This document shows, piece after piece, positions 9,455-18,983 of a DNA stretch of 64,000 nt. The first letter of the stretch is position 1; every line of letters starts with the position of its first letter. Below the pieces are notes generated by a model that had not been told where the DNA came from, ran no database searches, and saw nothing but the letters and a program-made list of their open reading frames with translations. Position numbers and translations under genes: made by a program. The DNA comes from Chloroflexota bacterium. Lineage in GTDB: Bacteria; Chloroflexota; FW602-bin22; JACPRP01. Location of the stretch: contig JACQUC010000049.1 in the NCBI GenBank assembly GCA_016210495.1, positions 1-64,000 on the forward strand. Reading direction: 5' to 3'.

Positions 9455-11404
9455 GTGCAGTCGTTCCCAGCAAGCGTCGGGGAGATAGCCGAGCAAGACC
9501 GCCTTCAGTCCCACAGATACGTAACTTTTGCCCGCAGTATCACTGTCTCGTTGACCCACACCTGCCACAATAGGTGCGGCTACTGCGGCTTCCGCGTGGT
9601 GGGCGACGGTGTGCTCTTGCTCGCCGAGGGCGTCGACGCAATGCGTCGCGGGGTCAAGCAGGGCTGTCGCGAGCTGCTCATCATGTCGGGTGAACGGCCC
9701 TGGCTCGAAGACGGCTTTCCGCTCGACGAAGCAGGCTTCATCGCCCACGTTCGGGAGTTTTGCCTGGCGGCGATGCGCCTCGGCCTATTGCCCCACAGCA
9801 ACATGGGCATCCTCACGCTGGACGAGCTCCGTCTGCTCAAGGACGTCAACGCTTCGATGGGCCTGATGCTCGAAACGGCCAACGACAACCTGGAAGCCCA
9901 CCGTGGGCCAGTGGGCAAGCGGGTCGAGGAGCGCATCGCTCATATCGAGAACGCCGGCAAGCTGCGCATCCCCTTCACCACCGGTATCCTGGTGGGCATC
10001 GGCGAAAGCCGCGACGACAGGCGCGAGGCGCTGAAGGTTATCAAGAGCCTCGCGGATCGCTATGGTCACATCCAGGAGGTGATCGTCCAGAACTTCAAGC
10101 CGAAGCCTGGAACCACGATGCAGGATTGGCCGGAAGTCAGCTTCGAAGAGGTTGCCGAAGCGGTGGGCTGGGCGCACGAGCAATTACCGGGAGTAAGTAT
10201 TCAGGTACCTCCTAACTTGAACGCCGACGTGGTGCCCCTGCTGGACCAGGGGGCTCGCGACCTCGGGGGCATCTCACTGGAGATCGACCACGTCAACCCC
10301 GAATGCCAGTGGCCACCGGTCGAGCGGCTCGGCGCATCTCTGGCCAGTTACGGCTACTACCTGCAGGAACGACTGCCCGTTTACCCCGAGGTCGACGCCG
10401 ACATCTTCGCCGCCGCCGATACGCTGCGGCGCGAGCTGGTCGGCGACGTCGTAACCTACGTGGTCAACTGCAACGTAAACTTCACGAACATCTGCGTCGC
10501 CAACTGCCTCTTCTGCGGCTTTTGCCGCAAGCACACCGACGCCGATGCCTACGTGTTCAGCATGGACACGGTTTTCGAGAAGCTGGAGCGGGCTATCGGA
10601 CTGGGCGCGACGGAAACGTGTATGCAGGGGGGGCTCAATCCGCACCTGGACCTCGACTTCTACACCAACCTGCTTCGCGCCATCAAGCAGCGGTTCCCGG
10701 CGCTGCACATCCACGCTTTCTCGCCGATGGAGGTCTGGACGATGTCCCAGCGCAGTGGCCTTGCCGTCGAGGAAGTGCTGCGTCACCTCAAGGACAGCGG
10801 CCTGGACTCGATTCCGGGGACAGCGGCGGAGATCCTGGTCGACGATGTTCGCCGCCAGATCTGCCCCAACAAGCTGAGCACGGCGGAGTGGATACAGGTT
10901 ATCACCACGGCCCACCGCATCGGCATCAGAACTACGGCGACCATGATGTTCGGACACATCGAGGGCTGGCCGGAGCGGATTCGGCATCTCGAGGTGATTC
11001 GCAATATCCAGCTCGAGACCGGCGGCTTCACGGAGTTCGTGATGCTGCCTTTCGTATCGTTCAACACCCGGCTTGCCCACCGCTATCGCCTCGGGCCGAT
11101 CTCGCTCGAGGAAGTGCTGAAGGTCAACGCCTACAGCCGCCTGTTCTTCGGCAAGGACCTGGTCAACATCCAAAACAGTTGGGTAAAGATCGGCGTCGAG
11201 GGTGCCATCCGTTCGCTCTCCTGCGGCGCCAACGATTTCGGCGGCACCTTGATGGAGGAGAACATCTCCCGCAGCGCGGGAGCCGACCACGGCCAGTTCC
11301 TGACCCGAGAGGAGATCGAGGCAGCGATTCGTCGTGCCGGGCGCATTCCGATGGAGCGCGACACCTTGTACAATCTGATCGGGCCGAGCAGTGCGAGGAC
11401 ATGA
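9455..11404 (+). CDS. fbiC: FO synthase (CofG-CofH fusion, FbiC)
   Basis: This 649-residue protein carries two radical SAM domains that together build the deazaflavin FO from tyrosine and a flavin precursor. The CofG half binds its cluster with Cys37, Cys41 and Cys44 (CHNRCGYC). The CofH half uses Cys347, Cys351 and Cys354 (CVANCLFC). Actinobacterial FbiC is usually about 850 residues, so this is a compact version with a short N-terminus and linker. The GTG start has AGGAGG at 9444-9449. Downstream lie an FbiB-like nitroreductase, cofD and cofC, all in the same direction, though separated from fbiC by about 500 bases of repeats. Confidence 0.95.
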   Translation: MQSFPASVGEIAEQDRLQSHRYVTFARSITVSLTHTCHNRCGYCGFRVVGDGVLLLAEGVDAMRRGVKQGCRELLIMSGERPWLEDGFPLDEAGFIAHVREFCLAAMRLGLLPHSNMGILTLDELRLLKDVNASMGLMLETANDNLEAHRGPVGKRVEERIAHIENAGKLRIPFTTGILVGIGESRDDRREALKVIKSLADRYGHIQEVIVQNFKPKPGTTMQDWPEVSFEEVAEAVGWAHEQLPGVSIQVPPNLNADVVPLLDQGARDLGGISLEIDHVNPECQWPPVERLGASLASYGYYLQERLPVYPEVDADIFAAADTLRRELVGDVVTYVVNCNVNFTNICVANCLFCGFCRKHTDADAYVFSMDTVFEKLERAIGLGATETCMQGGLNPHLDLDFYTNLLRAIKQRFPALHIHAFSPMEVWTMSQRSGLAVEEVLRHLKDSGLDSIPGTAAEILVDDVRRQICPNKLSTAEWIQVITTAHRIGIRTTATMMFGHIEGWPERIRHLEVIRNIQLETGGFTEFVMLPFVSFNTRLAHRYRLGPISLEEVLKVNAYSRLFFGKDLVNIQNSWVKIGVEGAIRSLSCGANDFGGTLMEENISRSAGADHGQFLTREEIEAAIRRAGRIPMERDTLYNLIGPSSART

Positions 11405-11415
11405 TTGCAGGCGAT

Positions 11416-11455
11416 GGGACGGCCCTCACCCTAACCCTCTCCCAGAGGGAGAGGG
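11416..11455. repeat. Dispersed CCCTCACCCTAACCCTCTCCC repeat (split in writing)
   Basis: The copy reads CCCTCACCCTAACCC then TCTCCCAGAGGGAGAGGG. The second part forms a hairpin. It lies just after the fbiC stop codon and is the uninterrupted form of the repeat at 4676-4752. Confidence 0.75.
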
Positions 11456-11509
11456 TACCTTGCGCTCGCCGGGGGGTATGAATAGCTCAGGCGGACTTGC
11501 TGAACTCGC

Positions 11510-11822
11510 GTAGGGGCGCGGTCTCCGCGCCCTCCCGCGCATCAAGTTAAGGTCAATGCGAATTGAGGAATGTCGGCGGGTCAGGGTTAATGTAGGGGCG
11601 AACGGCGTTCGCCCGCAACGTTAGCACGTAGGTGTTGGAATTCGGCGTGGGCACCGATGAAGGGGCATCGGGCCGGCGTTGTTGCACCGGACAGGCGTCT
11701 CGGTCGGATCGAGAGACCGTAGGGCGAACGCCGTTCGCCCCTACATTATGATGGCTGAACGCCCATAGGCATGAGGGTTGCTAAAGTTGATGCCCGTTCG
11801 GGCGCGGAGACCGCGCCCCTAC
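11510..11822. repeat. Cluster of four GTAGGGGCG-type hairpin repeats
   Basis: Copies lie at 11510-11533, 11592-11616, 11719-11744 and 11800-11822. The middle two are inverted relative to each other and share GGCGAACG/CGTTCGCC. Together with the repeat at 11416 they fill the 480 bases between fbiC and the nitroreductase. No gene is visible in this stretch. Confidence 0.8.
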
Positions 11823-11905
11823 GTCACTGAGGCATCCGGCCGGTAGTCCCTGCCTTAGTCTGATTCTTGAAAACCGGTGAGGGATAGGTGGACGAAGGGG
11901 GAGAA

Positions 11906-12502
11906 GTGCTGGACAACCTCATCCGAACGCGCCGTTCTATCAGGCGATATGCAGATAGACCTGTCCCCAGGGCGCTCATCGAAGCTGCCATCGAAGCCGC
12001 GACCTGGGCGCCATCCCCTCACAACTCGCAACCCTGGCGATTCGTGGTGGTCACAGACAGGGAGCGCAAGGCCGAGCTGGCAGAGGCGATGGGGCGAGAC
12101 TACAGAAGGGACATGGAAGCCGACGGGGTGCCGCCAAGCGTCGTCGAGGCGAGGTTGGCGGAATCACGGGAACGCTTCAGGGGCAGCCCGGTCTTGATTG
12201 TGGTCTGTCTTTGTCCGGAGGGCCTCGACGAATATCCGGATGTCGAGCGGCGCCAGGCGGAGGCGGTTATGGGCGTCCAGGGCGTCGCTGCCGCCATCCA
12301 GAACCTGTTGCTGGCCATGCACAGCTACGGCCTTGGCGCTTGCTGGCTGTGCGCGCCGCTATTCTGCCCGGCGACCGTCAAAACCGTCCTGGGCATCTCC
12401 CAGGACTGGTCTCCTCAGGCGCTGATTAGGGCGGGATACCCCGCGCACGATCCCAAGCCGCCCAAGCGGAGGCCAATCGAGTCGCTGGTGTTGTGGAGGT
12501 GA
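11906..12502 (+). CDS. Nitroreductase, FbiB C-terminal-like (probable dehydro-F420 reductase)
   Basis: This protein of about 198 residues is an FMN-dependent nitroreductase: RRSIRRY near the start, then PSPHNSQPWRF, and a C-terminal GYP segment. It matches the type of domain fused to the C-terminus of actinobacterial FbiB, where it reduces dehydro-F420-0. Here it is free-standing, directly before cofD (2 bases between its stop and the cofD ATG). The role in reducing the dehydro intermediate is inferred from this context. The GTG at 11906, with GGGGGAG upstream, is preferred; a GTG at 11888 is also possible. Confidence 0.82.
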   Translation: MLDNLIRTRRSIRRYADRPVPRALIEAAIEAATWAPSPHNSQPWRFVVVTDRERKAELAEAMGRDYRRDMEADGVPPSVVEARLAESRERFRGSPVLIVVCLCPEGLDEYPDVERRQAEAVMGVQGVAAAIQNLLLAMHSYGLGACWLCAPLFCPATVKTVLGISQDWSPQALIRAGYPAHDPKPPKRRPIESLVLWR

Positions 12503-12504
12503 CG

Positions 12505-13470
12505 ATGATCGTCGCCCTCGCGGGAGGAGTTGGCGGAGCAAAGCTCGTGTACGGATTGCAGCAGGTCGTGCCGGCCGAGGAACTGACAGTGGTCGTCAAT
12601 ACGGCGGACGACCTGGTCATCCACTCATTGCACGTTTCGCCGGACCTGGACACGATTATGTACACGCTGGCCGGGCTCGCGAATCCTGCCTCCGGCTGGG
12701 GCATCCGCGACGATACGTTCGGGGCCCTGGGGATGCTCGCCCGCTACGGCAAGGACACGTGGTTCAAGCTCGGCGATAGGGACATCGCCACCCACTTGGT
12801 GCGCAAAGAGCTGCTCGAAAGCGGCAAGAGCCTTACCGAGGTTACCGAGTGCCTGTGCCGGGCACTTGGCGTCGAGGTGGCCGTGTTGCCGATGACCGAC
12901 GACCGGGTGTCAACTGCCGTGCTCACGGACGAGGGCGAGCTGGAGTTCCAGGACTACTTCGTGCGGCGGCGCGGGCAAGATGCCGTGAGCGGCGTTCGCT
13001 TCCGGGGTGTCGACACGGCGCGGATCACCGCACCGGTAGCGCGGGCCCTCGAAACGGCCGACGCCGTGATCCTTTGCCCCTCCAATCCCATAGTCAGTAT
13101 CGGCCCTATCTTGGCCGTAGGCGGCGTGAGGCAGAGGCTGCAGACCTGTCGGGCAGCCGTGGTGGCCGTGAGCCCCATCGTGTCCGGCGATGCCGTTAGC
13201 GGGCCTGCCGGCCGGATGTTGGCGGGGCTGGGCTTCGAGGTCTCGAACTACGGTGTGAGCCAGTGCTACGCCGACTTCCTCGACGGGCTGGTGATCGACC
13301 GTGCCGACGAGGCAGAGGCCCAGCGCGTCCGCGACAACGGGATGGCGGTTCTGGTCGCCAACACGATCATGAAAGGGCCGGAGGACAAGGTCGCCCTGGC
13401 CCAGCAGGTGCTCGAGTTTGCCGCGAGCATAACGCGAACGAAATCCACGGGCCGGAGGCCGGCGAGATGA
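12505..13470 (+). CDS. cofD: 2-phospholactate/phosphoenolpyruvyl transferase CofD (FbiA)
   Basis: This 321-residue enzyme transfers the activated phosphoenolpyruvyl or phospholactyl group onto FO to give (dehydro-)F420-0. It shows the family N-terminus ALAGGVGGAKL, then NTADDLVIHSLHVSPDLDT, and the CPSNPIVSIGPIL segment. The ATG at 12505 has GGAGG at 12495-12499, overlapping the end of the nitroreductase gene. Its stop overlaps the cofC start (ATGA), so the two are probably translated together. Confidence 0.95.
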   Translation: MIVALAGGVGGAKLVYGLQQVVPAEELTVVVNTADDLVIHSLHVSPDLDTIMYTLAGLANPASGWGIRDDTFGALGMLARYGKDTWFKLGDRDIATHLVRKELLESGKSLTEVTECLCRALGVEVAVLPMTDDRVSTAVLTDEGELEFQDYFVRRRGQDAVSGVRFRGVDTARITAPVARALETADAVILCPSNPIVSIGPILAVGGVRQRLQTCRAAVVAVSPIVSGDAVSGPAGRMLAGLGFEVSNYGVSQCYADFLDGLVIDRADEAEAQRVRDNGMAVLVANTIMKGPEDKVALAQQVLEFAASITRTKSTGRRPAR

Positions 13471-14144
13471 CCCGAGTCACCGTGCTGATCCCGATGAAAG
13501 GGCTGAACGCGGCGAAAAGCCGTCTCAGCCCGGTCTTGAATCCCGAGCAACGGGCACGGCTGGCCGAGGAGATGCTGCTGAACGTCCTGCGGTCCGCCGG
13601 GCAATGTCCAAGCATCGAACGGCGGGTGGTGGTAAGCGGCGACCAGGAGGTTCTGTCGCTGGCGCTCAAACAAGGTGCCGAAGTCCTCCACGAGAGCGGC
13701 GGCGGCCTGAACGCCGCCTTGAGCGAGGCCACCGTCTGGCTGGGAGGCGCGGCTGTCGACGCTGTGCTGATCCTGCCGGGCGATCTGCCGTTGCTTAGGG
13801 CGAGCGACGCAGAGAGCCTGGTGGAGTTGGCCAAGGGTGCAAAGGCGATGGTTGTCGCTCCTTCGCGTGATGGCAGTGGCACGAACGCCCTGCTCCTCAA
13901 GCCGCCCGGCGTCATCCCATATATGTTCGGGCCGCGGAGCTTCCGAAAGCACCTCGCCGCCGCCAGGGCCGCAGGCGTGCCGGCGAGGGTCTACCGCTCG
14001 GAGGGAGTTACGTTTGACGTGGACACGCCGGGGGATTGGGAGGAGTATTACCCGCGCAAGCGCGATGGCGCGGGCGAATACTGCTCGGTGGGGGCAGTGG
14101 ACAGAAGAGCAGGGACATTCTTCCGACAAGATGCCCAAGGGTGA
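13467..14144 (+). CDS. cofC: Phosphoenolpyruvate/2-phospholactate guanylyltransferase CofC (FbiD)
   Basis: This 225-residue nucleotidyltransferase activates PEP or 2-phospholactate with GTP for CofD. It shows IPMKGLNAAKSRLSP at the N-terminus, ILPGDLPLL (metal-binding Asp) and the C-terminal VTFDVDTPGDW. The family normally ends soon after this last motif. Here about 30 further residues rich in Arg and Gly follow, just before the BREX genes. This suggests that the 3' end was changed when the island was acquired. The ATG overlaps the cofD stop. Confidence 0.92.
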   Translation: MTRVTVLIPMKGLNAAKSRLSPVLNPEQRARLAEEMLLNVLRSAGQCPSIERRVVVSGDQEVLSLALKQGAEVLHESGGGLNAALSEATVWLGGAAVDAVLILPGDLPLLRASDAESLVELAKGAKAMVVAPSRDGSGTNALLLKPPGVIPYMFGPRSFRKHLAAARAAGVPARVYRSEGVTFDVDTPGDWEEYYPRKRDGAGEYCSVGAVDRRAGTFFRQDAQG

Positions 14145-14146
14145 GT

Positions 14147-14974
14147 ATGCAAGGGCGAGGCGCGAAACAAATGGTAAGCGTGACGGCAACTCAGAACGAT
14201 AGCCTGGCCCGCTTCGGCTTCGGCTTCGGGCGCGGCGGTGCGCACCTCGCGCGCACGATGATGCTGAGCGAGCTTGACGCGCTATTGGCATACGTTGGCC
14301 GCCCGGATGCTAGCAAAGCTGACTACCGCCGCGCTATCGAAGAGGAAAACTGCCTGGGCAAGCGCTCCGGCCGAACGCGGGGGTTGACCTACGGCCACCT
14401 CGTCGACCTCTACTCGCTTGATCCCGCGGTCACGCTCTTCAGCGCGCTGCTTTTCTTCTGGCGGCGAGACCCCACGGGCCGCAGGTTGCTGGCCTTGCTC
14501 TGCGCTTACGGGCGGGACCGCGTCCTTCGGTTGAGCGCCCCGTTCATCCTTGAGTTTCCTGAAGGGGCCACCGTCACCCGCCAGGCGTTGGAGGAGCACC
14601 TCGAACGCTGCGAGCACGGCAGGTTTAGCAAGGTGACGCTGGAGGCGACGGCTCAACGCATCAACTCCACCTGGACGCAGTCAGGCCATTTGATTGGCCG
14701 CGCACATAAGATGCGGTCGCGTGCAATTCCGACTCCCGGCGCGGTTGCTTACGCGCTGCTGCTAGGTTACTTGGCGGGTGTCCGGGGAGAGCAACTTTTC
14801 AGGACCGAGTACGCAAAGCTTCTCGATTGCTCATACGAGCGAGCCATCGAGCTCGCCGAGGACGCGTCGCGACGGGGATGGATCGTCTTCAAGAGGGTCG
14901 GAAACGTGATCGAAGTGCTGTTTCCAAATGTCCTGCGCGAGCACGAGATGGAGTGGGTCCGTGAGCAAGGTTAA
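14147..14974 (+). CDS. brxA: BREX protein BrxA (DUF1819 family)
   Basis: This 275-residue protein (267 if the ATG at 14171 is used) looks like the DUF1819 family, which includes BrxA, a small DNA-binding BREX component. It is mostly helical, with a winged-helix-like C-terminal part (YERAIELAEDASRRGWIVFKRVGNVIEVLFP). It starts only 2 bases after the cofC stop and is the first gene of a six-gene BREX type 1 set plus two inserted genes. The assignment rests mainly on the position before brxB and on family resemblance recalled from memory. Confidence 0.8.
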   Translation: MQGRGAKQMVSVTATQNDSLARFGFGFGRGGAHLARTMMLSELDALLAYVGRPDASKADYRRAIEEENCLGKRSGRTRGLTYGHLVDLYSLDPAVTLFSALLFFWRRDPTGRRLLALLCAYGRDRVLRLSAPFILEFPEGATVTRQALEEHLERCEHGRFSKVTLEATAQRINSTWTQSGHLIGRAHKMRSRAIPTPGAVAYALLLGYLAGVRGEQLFRTEYAKLLDCSYERAIELAEDASRRGWIVFKRVGNVIEVLFPNVLREHEMEWVREQG

Positions 14975-15509
14975 GCGACTGATCCAATCGTATGGCAGGT
15001 ATATTGCCGTGCCCTGGCGAAACGACGTCGCCGCCGCGCAGCGGGTTGTCTTCTGCGTGTATCCGGAAGACGAAGAGCTTCGTCTGCGTGCCAGCGTCGA
15101 AGAGTTCGAGCTGGCGACCCGTCAGGCGGGGCATGGCTGGGCGGTATTCGACCTCACGGATACCTTCCCTCGCTGGCTCGGGGCGCAACGATACGCCAGA
15201 AGCTACTTCCAGAAGCCAGACCTCCTGTCTGTGCCGCGCAGGTATCGGGCCTACATTGCCACGGAGTTCGCATCCTTTCTCGAGGCAAACAAGATCGACG
15301 AGGAAACGGTCGTCGCGCTCCAAGGGGTGGGCTCGTTGTTTGGTCTCCTGAGGGTTAAGGACGTGATCGACGACTTGGCGCCAAAGGTCGAAGGGAGGCT
15401 AGTGGTCTTCTTCCCGGGCAGCTATGAGAACAACAACTACCGGCTCCTGGACGCTTACGACGGGTGGAACTACCTCGCCGTGGCCATCACGGCGGACAGA
15501 GAAACGTGA
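14961..15509 (+). CDS. brxB: BREX protein BrxB (DUF1788 family)
   Basis: This 182-residue protein has the DUF1788 pattern, including the C-terminal stretch RLVVFFPGSYENNNYRLLD. BrxB is a conserved small BREX protein of unclear biochemical role. The GTG at 14961 overlaps the end of brxA by 14 bases, so the two are coupled. It is followed after 15 bases by brxC. Confidence 0.88.
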   Translation: MSKVKRLIQSYGRYIAVPWRNDVAAAQRVVFCVYPEDEELRLRASVEEFELATRQAGHGWAVFDLTDTFPRWLGAQRYARSYFQKPDLLSVPRRYRAYIATEFASFLEANKIDEETVVALQGVGSLFGLLRVKDVIDDLAPKVEGRLVVFFPGSYENNNYRLLDAYDGWNYLAVAITADRET

Positions 15510-15524
15510 AGGGAGGGGTCGGCC

Positions 15525-18500
15525 ATGCTGAATCGCGATGTCTACCAGAAGGATCCCGCGACCCGAAAGCTGGTCAACGAAGGAGTGGCGAACGTCAACG
15601 ACGACAATTCGTCCGAGGCCCTGGCGGTGCTCCGCTGGGAGCTGGAGACCTTTGTCTGCGACGGCCAGTACGAGAAGGGCCTGACCCACGTCCTCGAAAT
15701 GTATTTGAGGAACATCGACCAGGCGCAGCAGCCAGCCGTGTGGGTCAGTGGGTTCTACGGTTCGGGCAAGTCCCATCTCGTCAAAATGCTGCGTGCCCTG
15801 TGGGTCAACACGACGTTTGCCGACGGCGCAACCGCACGTGGCATCGCTAACCTGCCCCCGGATGTCCAGGATGTATTGAAAGAGCTCAGCATTCAGGCTA
15901 GACGGCACGGCGGCATTCACGCGGCGTCCGGCACGCTGGGGGCCGGTGCCAGCGGCAGCGCTCGCCTGGCCCTCCTTCGCATCGTCTTCAAATCGGTCGG
16001 GCTTCCCGAACAGTATCATGTTGCCAGATTCGTGATGCGGCTGAGAAGCGAAGGCATCTACGATGAGGTGCGCCAGCACGTCGAGCAGAGCGGCTGCGAC
16101 TGGGATGAGGAGCTCGACAACTTCTACGTCGCCGAGGGTCTCCACGAAGCCCTGGTCAGGGCCAAACCCAAGGTGTTCTCGTCACCCGCGACGTGCGCCG
16201 AGACGCTGAACAACCTGCACCCCTATGTCCAAGATATCTCCACTGACGACCTGCTCAAGGCCATTCGACAAGCCCTGACGCGAGAGGGCCGGTTCCCGCT
16301 GACCCTCATCGTCCTCGACGAGGTGCAGCAGTACATCGGCGAGGATAGCCAGCGATCCAGCGACGTCCAGGAGGTTGTGGAAGCCTGCTGCAAGGGGATT
16401 GGCGGCAAGCTGCTTTTCATCGGCACCGGCCAGACCGCCGTCACTGGTACCGCCAATCTGAGGAGACTCGAGGGCCGGTTTACCATTCGCGTGGAGCTCT
16501 CGGACGCGGACGTCGACGCCGTGGTCCGCCAGGTCATTCTCGCCAAGAAGCCCGAGGCGATAGCTCCCATAGGCCAACTTATGGAGACCAACCTCGGTGA
16601 GATATCCCGCCATCTGGATGGCACCGCGCTGGGCCATCGCCAGAACGATGTCTACGTCTTTCCCCAGGACTACCCGATCCTGCCGGTGCGACGCCGTTTC
16701 TGGGAGACCACCCTGCGTGTGCTGGATCAGACAGGCACCGATAGCCAGCTTCGCAACCAGCTTTCTATGATGCACAAGGCCATTCAGACCAACCTGGACG
16801 ACTCGCTTGGCCACGTCATTCCCGCGGACTACCTCTTTTCCGACACCGCCGATCGATTGCTTCAGTCCCGCATCCTGCCACGGAAAGTCTATCAAATGAC
16901 CAGGACGTGGAGCTATGGCTCTGAGGACGAGCGCCTCGTGGCCCGCGCCTGCGGCCTCGTCTTCCTGATCAACCGAGTGGTGGCCAACAACGGCGAAACC
17001 GGTCTCCGCGCCACCGTCAACACGCTGGCCGATCTGCTTGTCGTCGATCTGGCCAAAGGCAGCAGCGACTTGCGCGCCCGGCTTCCCGGCTTGCTCGACA
17101 GATGTGAGCTTCTGATGAAGGTCGGCGACGAGTACCGCATCCAGACCGAGGAAAGCGCCGCCTGGAACGACGAGTTCCTGAGCCAACGGGCTTTACTGGC
17201 CGGCGAGGCCCACCGCGTGGAGGCCGAGCGAGATGACCGGATTCGCCGCAAGTTTGCCGAGCTGACAAAAAGAATCCCGCTGGTCCAGGGAGAATCCAAG
17301 GTCAGCCGAGACCTGGCAGCGATGTACGACGCTCGCCTTCCGGCCGACGGCGACAAGAGGATCTGCGTCTGGGTTCGCGACGGCTGGAGCATCGACGAGA
17401 ATTCCGTGCGCGCCGATGCCCGCCAGGCCGGGCAGCAGGCGCCGACGGTTTTCGTGTTCATTCCCAAACGCTCGGCGGACGACCTGCGGCATCAACTGAT
17501 GGAGTACAAGGCGGCCGCCGCAACGCTGGACAGGCGTGGCACTCCCGACACGCCGGAAGGCATCGAAGCCCGCGCGGCTATGGAAACCACGAAGCTTGGC
17601 GCCGAGAAAAGGATCGGCGGGCTGCTCGAGGATTGTTTCGCCGGCGCACGCGTATACCAGGGCGGCGGCAGTGAGGTCGCCGGCATCGATCTTCAGGCCA
17701 AGGTGCATCAGGCCGCGATCAGCTCGATGCAGCGCCTTTATCCGCAATTCGACGTGGCCGATCACCCCGGCTGGGCCAAAGTCTACGAGAGGGCCCAGCA
17801 AGGGGCGCCCGACGCGCTCAGAGCGATAGGGGCCGACGGCGATCCGGCGATGAACCCGGTGTGCAAAGCCATCCTCGGCTCGATTGCCGGCGGGAAGAAG
17901 GGCGCCGACATCCGGGCCCAGTTTGAAGGCCCAACCTACGGCTGGTCGCGTGACGCGGTCGACGGTGGCCTCCAGGTGCTGCTGGTGGCCGGACTCATCC
18001 GCGCGCACGACGAGCGCGGCCAGGTCGTCGACCCGAAGGCACTCGAACGGAGGGTAATCGGGAAGACGATGTTCAAGGTGGAATCCGCCATCGTCACGGC
18101 GGCGCAGCGCATTCAGGTCCGCAAGCTCCTCCAGAAGGTAGGCTTGAATGCCAAGCCTGGTGAGGAGCTGTCTTCGGTGCCCGCATTGCTACAGAAGATG
18201 CTGGAGCTGGCGGACCGCGCCGGTGGCGACGGGCCGAAGCCGGCCCGCCCCGATACCACTGCCCTCAACGAACTCCGTCTGATGGCGGGGAACGAGCAGC
18301 TTTTGGCGGTGTACAACCGCCGGGACGAGCTGAGCCAGGACGTCGATACGTGGACGGAGCTGGGCGAGCGGGTTGACATCGCGTGGCCAGCCTGGATGAT
18401 GCTGCAAAGTCTTACGAGCCACGCCGCCGGCCTGCCCGACGCGGAGATCATCATCGCCCAGATCAAGTATGTCGAGCAACAGCGGCAGCTCCTCGAGGAG

Positions 18501-18962
18501 CCGGACCTGGTTGCGCCGCTGCTGGCCAGCGCCACGCAGATAATGCGCGACGAGCTGAATCGCCTGGACAGGGAGTACCAGGCAGAATACGACAGGGGAA
18601 TGGAGCGCTTGATGGCTGACCCGAACTGGCAGCAGGTCGAGCCCGATCAGCGCGATCAGATACTGGCCGCCCAGAATCTCCACCCTGCCGCCCGTCCCCG
18701 GGTCGCCGTCCAGAGCCCCGGCGATGTGCTGGCAACCCTGGAGGCTGTATCGCTGGACACGTTCGCGGACCGCGTCGCCGCCATGCCCGCTCGATTCGAC
18801 AACGTGATCGCCGCGGCCGCGACCCTGCTCGAGCCCAAGGCTCAGTTGGTGAAGCTGCCGCGCCGCACCGTGCGGACTACCGCGGAGGTCGACACCTGGC
18901 TGGAGGATGTGAGTAAGCAGCTCAAATCTGCGCTCGACAAGGGACCTGTCGTCATACAGTAA
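15525..18962 (+). CDS. brxC: BREX ATPase BrxC
   Basis: This 1145-residue P-loop protein has Walker A GFYGSGKS at residues 76-83 and Walker B LIVLDE at 261-266, followed by a long helical region. BrxC is a core BREX component required for phage exclusion and host methylation. The N-terminus RDVYQKDPATRKLVNEG is typical of the family. The ATG has GGGAGGGG upstream. The gene is intact. Confidence 0.93.
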   Translation: MLNRDVYQKDPATRKLVNEGVANVNDDNSSEALAVLRWELETFVCDGQYEKGLTHVLEMYLRNIDQAQQPAVWVSGFYGSGKSHLVKMLRALWVNTTFADGATARGIANLPPDVQDVLKELSIQARRHGGIHAASGTLGAGASGSARLALLRIVFKSVGLPEQYHVARFVMRLRSEGIYDEVRQHVEQSGCDWDEELDNFYVAEGLHEALVRAKPKVFSSPATCAETLNNLHPYVQDISTDDLLKAIRQALTREGRFPLTLIVLDEVQQYIGEDSQRSSDVQEVVEACCKGIGGKLLFIGTGQTAVTGTANLRRLEGRFTIRVELSDADVDAVVRQVILAKKPEAIAPIGQLMETNLGEISRHLDGTALGHRQNDVYVFPQDYPILPVRRRFWETTLRVLDQTGTDSQLRNQLSMMHKAIQTNLDDSLGHVIPADYLFSDTADRLLQSRILPRKVYQMTRTWSYGSEDERLVARACGLVFLINRVVANNGETGLRATVNTLADLLVVDLAKGSSDLRARLPGLLDRCELLMKVGDEYRIQTEESAAWNDEFLSQRALLAGEAHRVEAERDDRIRRKFAELTKRIPLVQGESKVSRDLAAMYDARLPADGDKRICVWVRDGWSIDENSVRADARQAGQQAPTVFVFIPKRSADDLRHQLMEYKAAAATLDRRGTPDTPEGIEARAAMETTKLGAEKRIGGLLEDCFAGARVYQGGGSEVAGIDLQAKVHQAAISSMQRLYPQFDVADHPGWAKVYERAQQGAPDALRAIGADGDPAMNPVCKAILGSIAGGKKGADIRAQFEGPTYGWSRDAVDGGLQVLLVAGLIRAHDERGQVVDPKALERRVIGKTMFKVESAIVTAAQRIQVRKLLQKVGLNAKPGEELSSVPALLQKMLELADRAGGDGPKPARPDTTALNELRLMAGNEQLLAVYNRRDELSQDVDTWTELGERVDIAWPAWMMLQSLTSHAAGLPDAEIIIAQIKYVEQQRQLLEEPDLVAPLLASATQIMRDELNRLDREYQAEYDRGMERLMADPNWQQVEPDQRDQILAAQNLHPAARPRVAVQSPGDVLATLEAVSLDTFADRVAAMPARFDNVIAAAATLLEPKAQLVKLPRRTVRTTAEVDTWLEDVSKQLKSALDKGPVVIQ

Positions 18963-18983
18963 GCAGTTTGCGGGGGAGCGCCG

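Noticed and set aside
10303..11481. 392-codon plus-strand frame inside fbiC
   Set aside because: It is an out-of-frame shadow of the CofH domain, with repetitive Arg/Pro/Gly composition.
11510..11822. CRISPR array
   Set aside because: The repeats are few, inverted relative to each other and unevenly spaced, and no cas genes are present.
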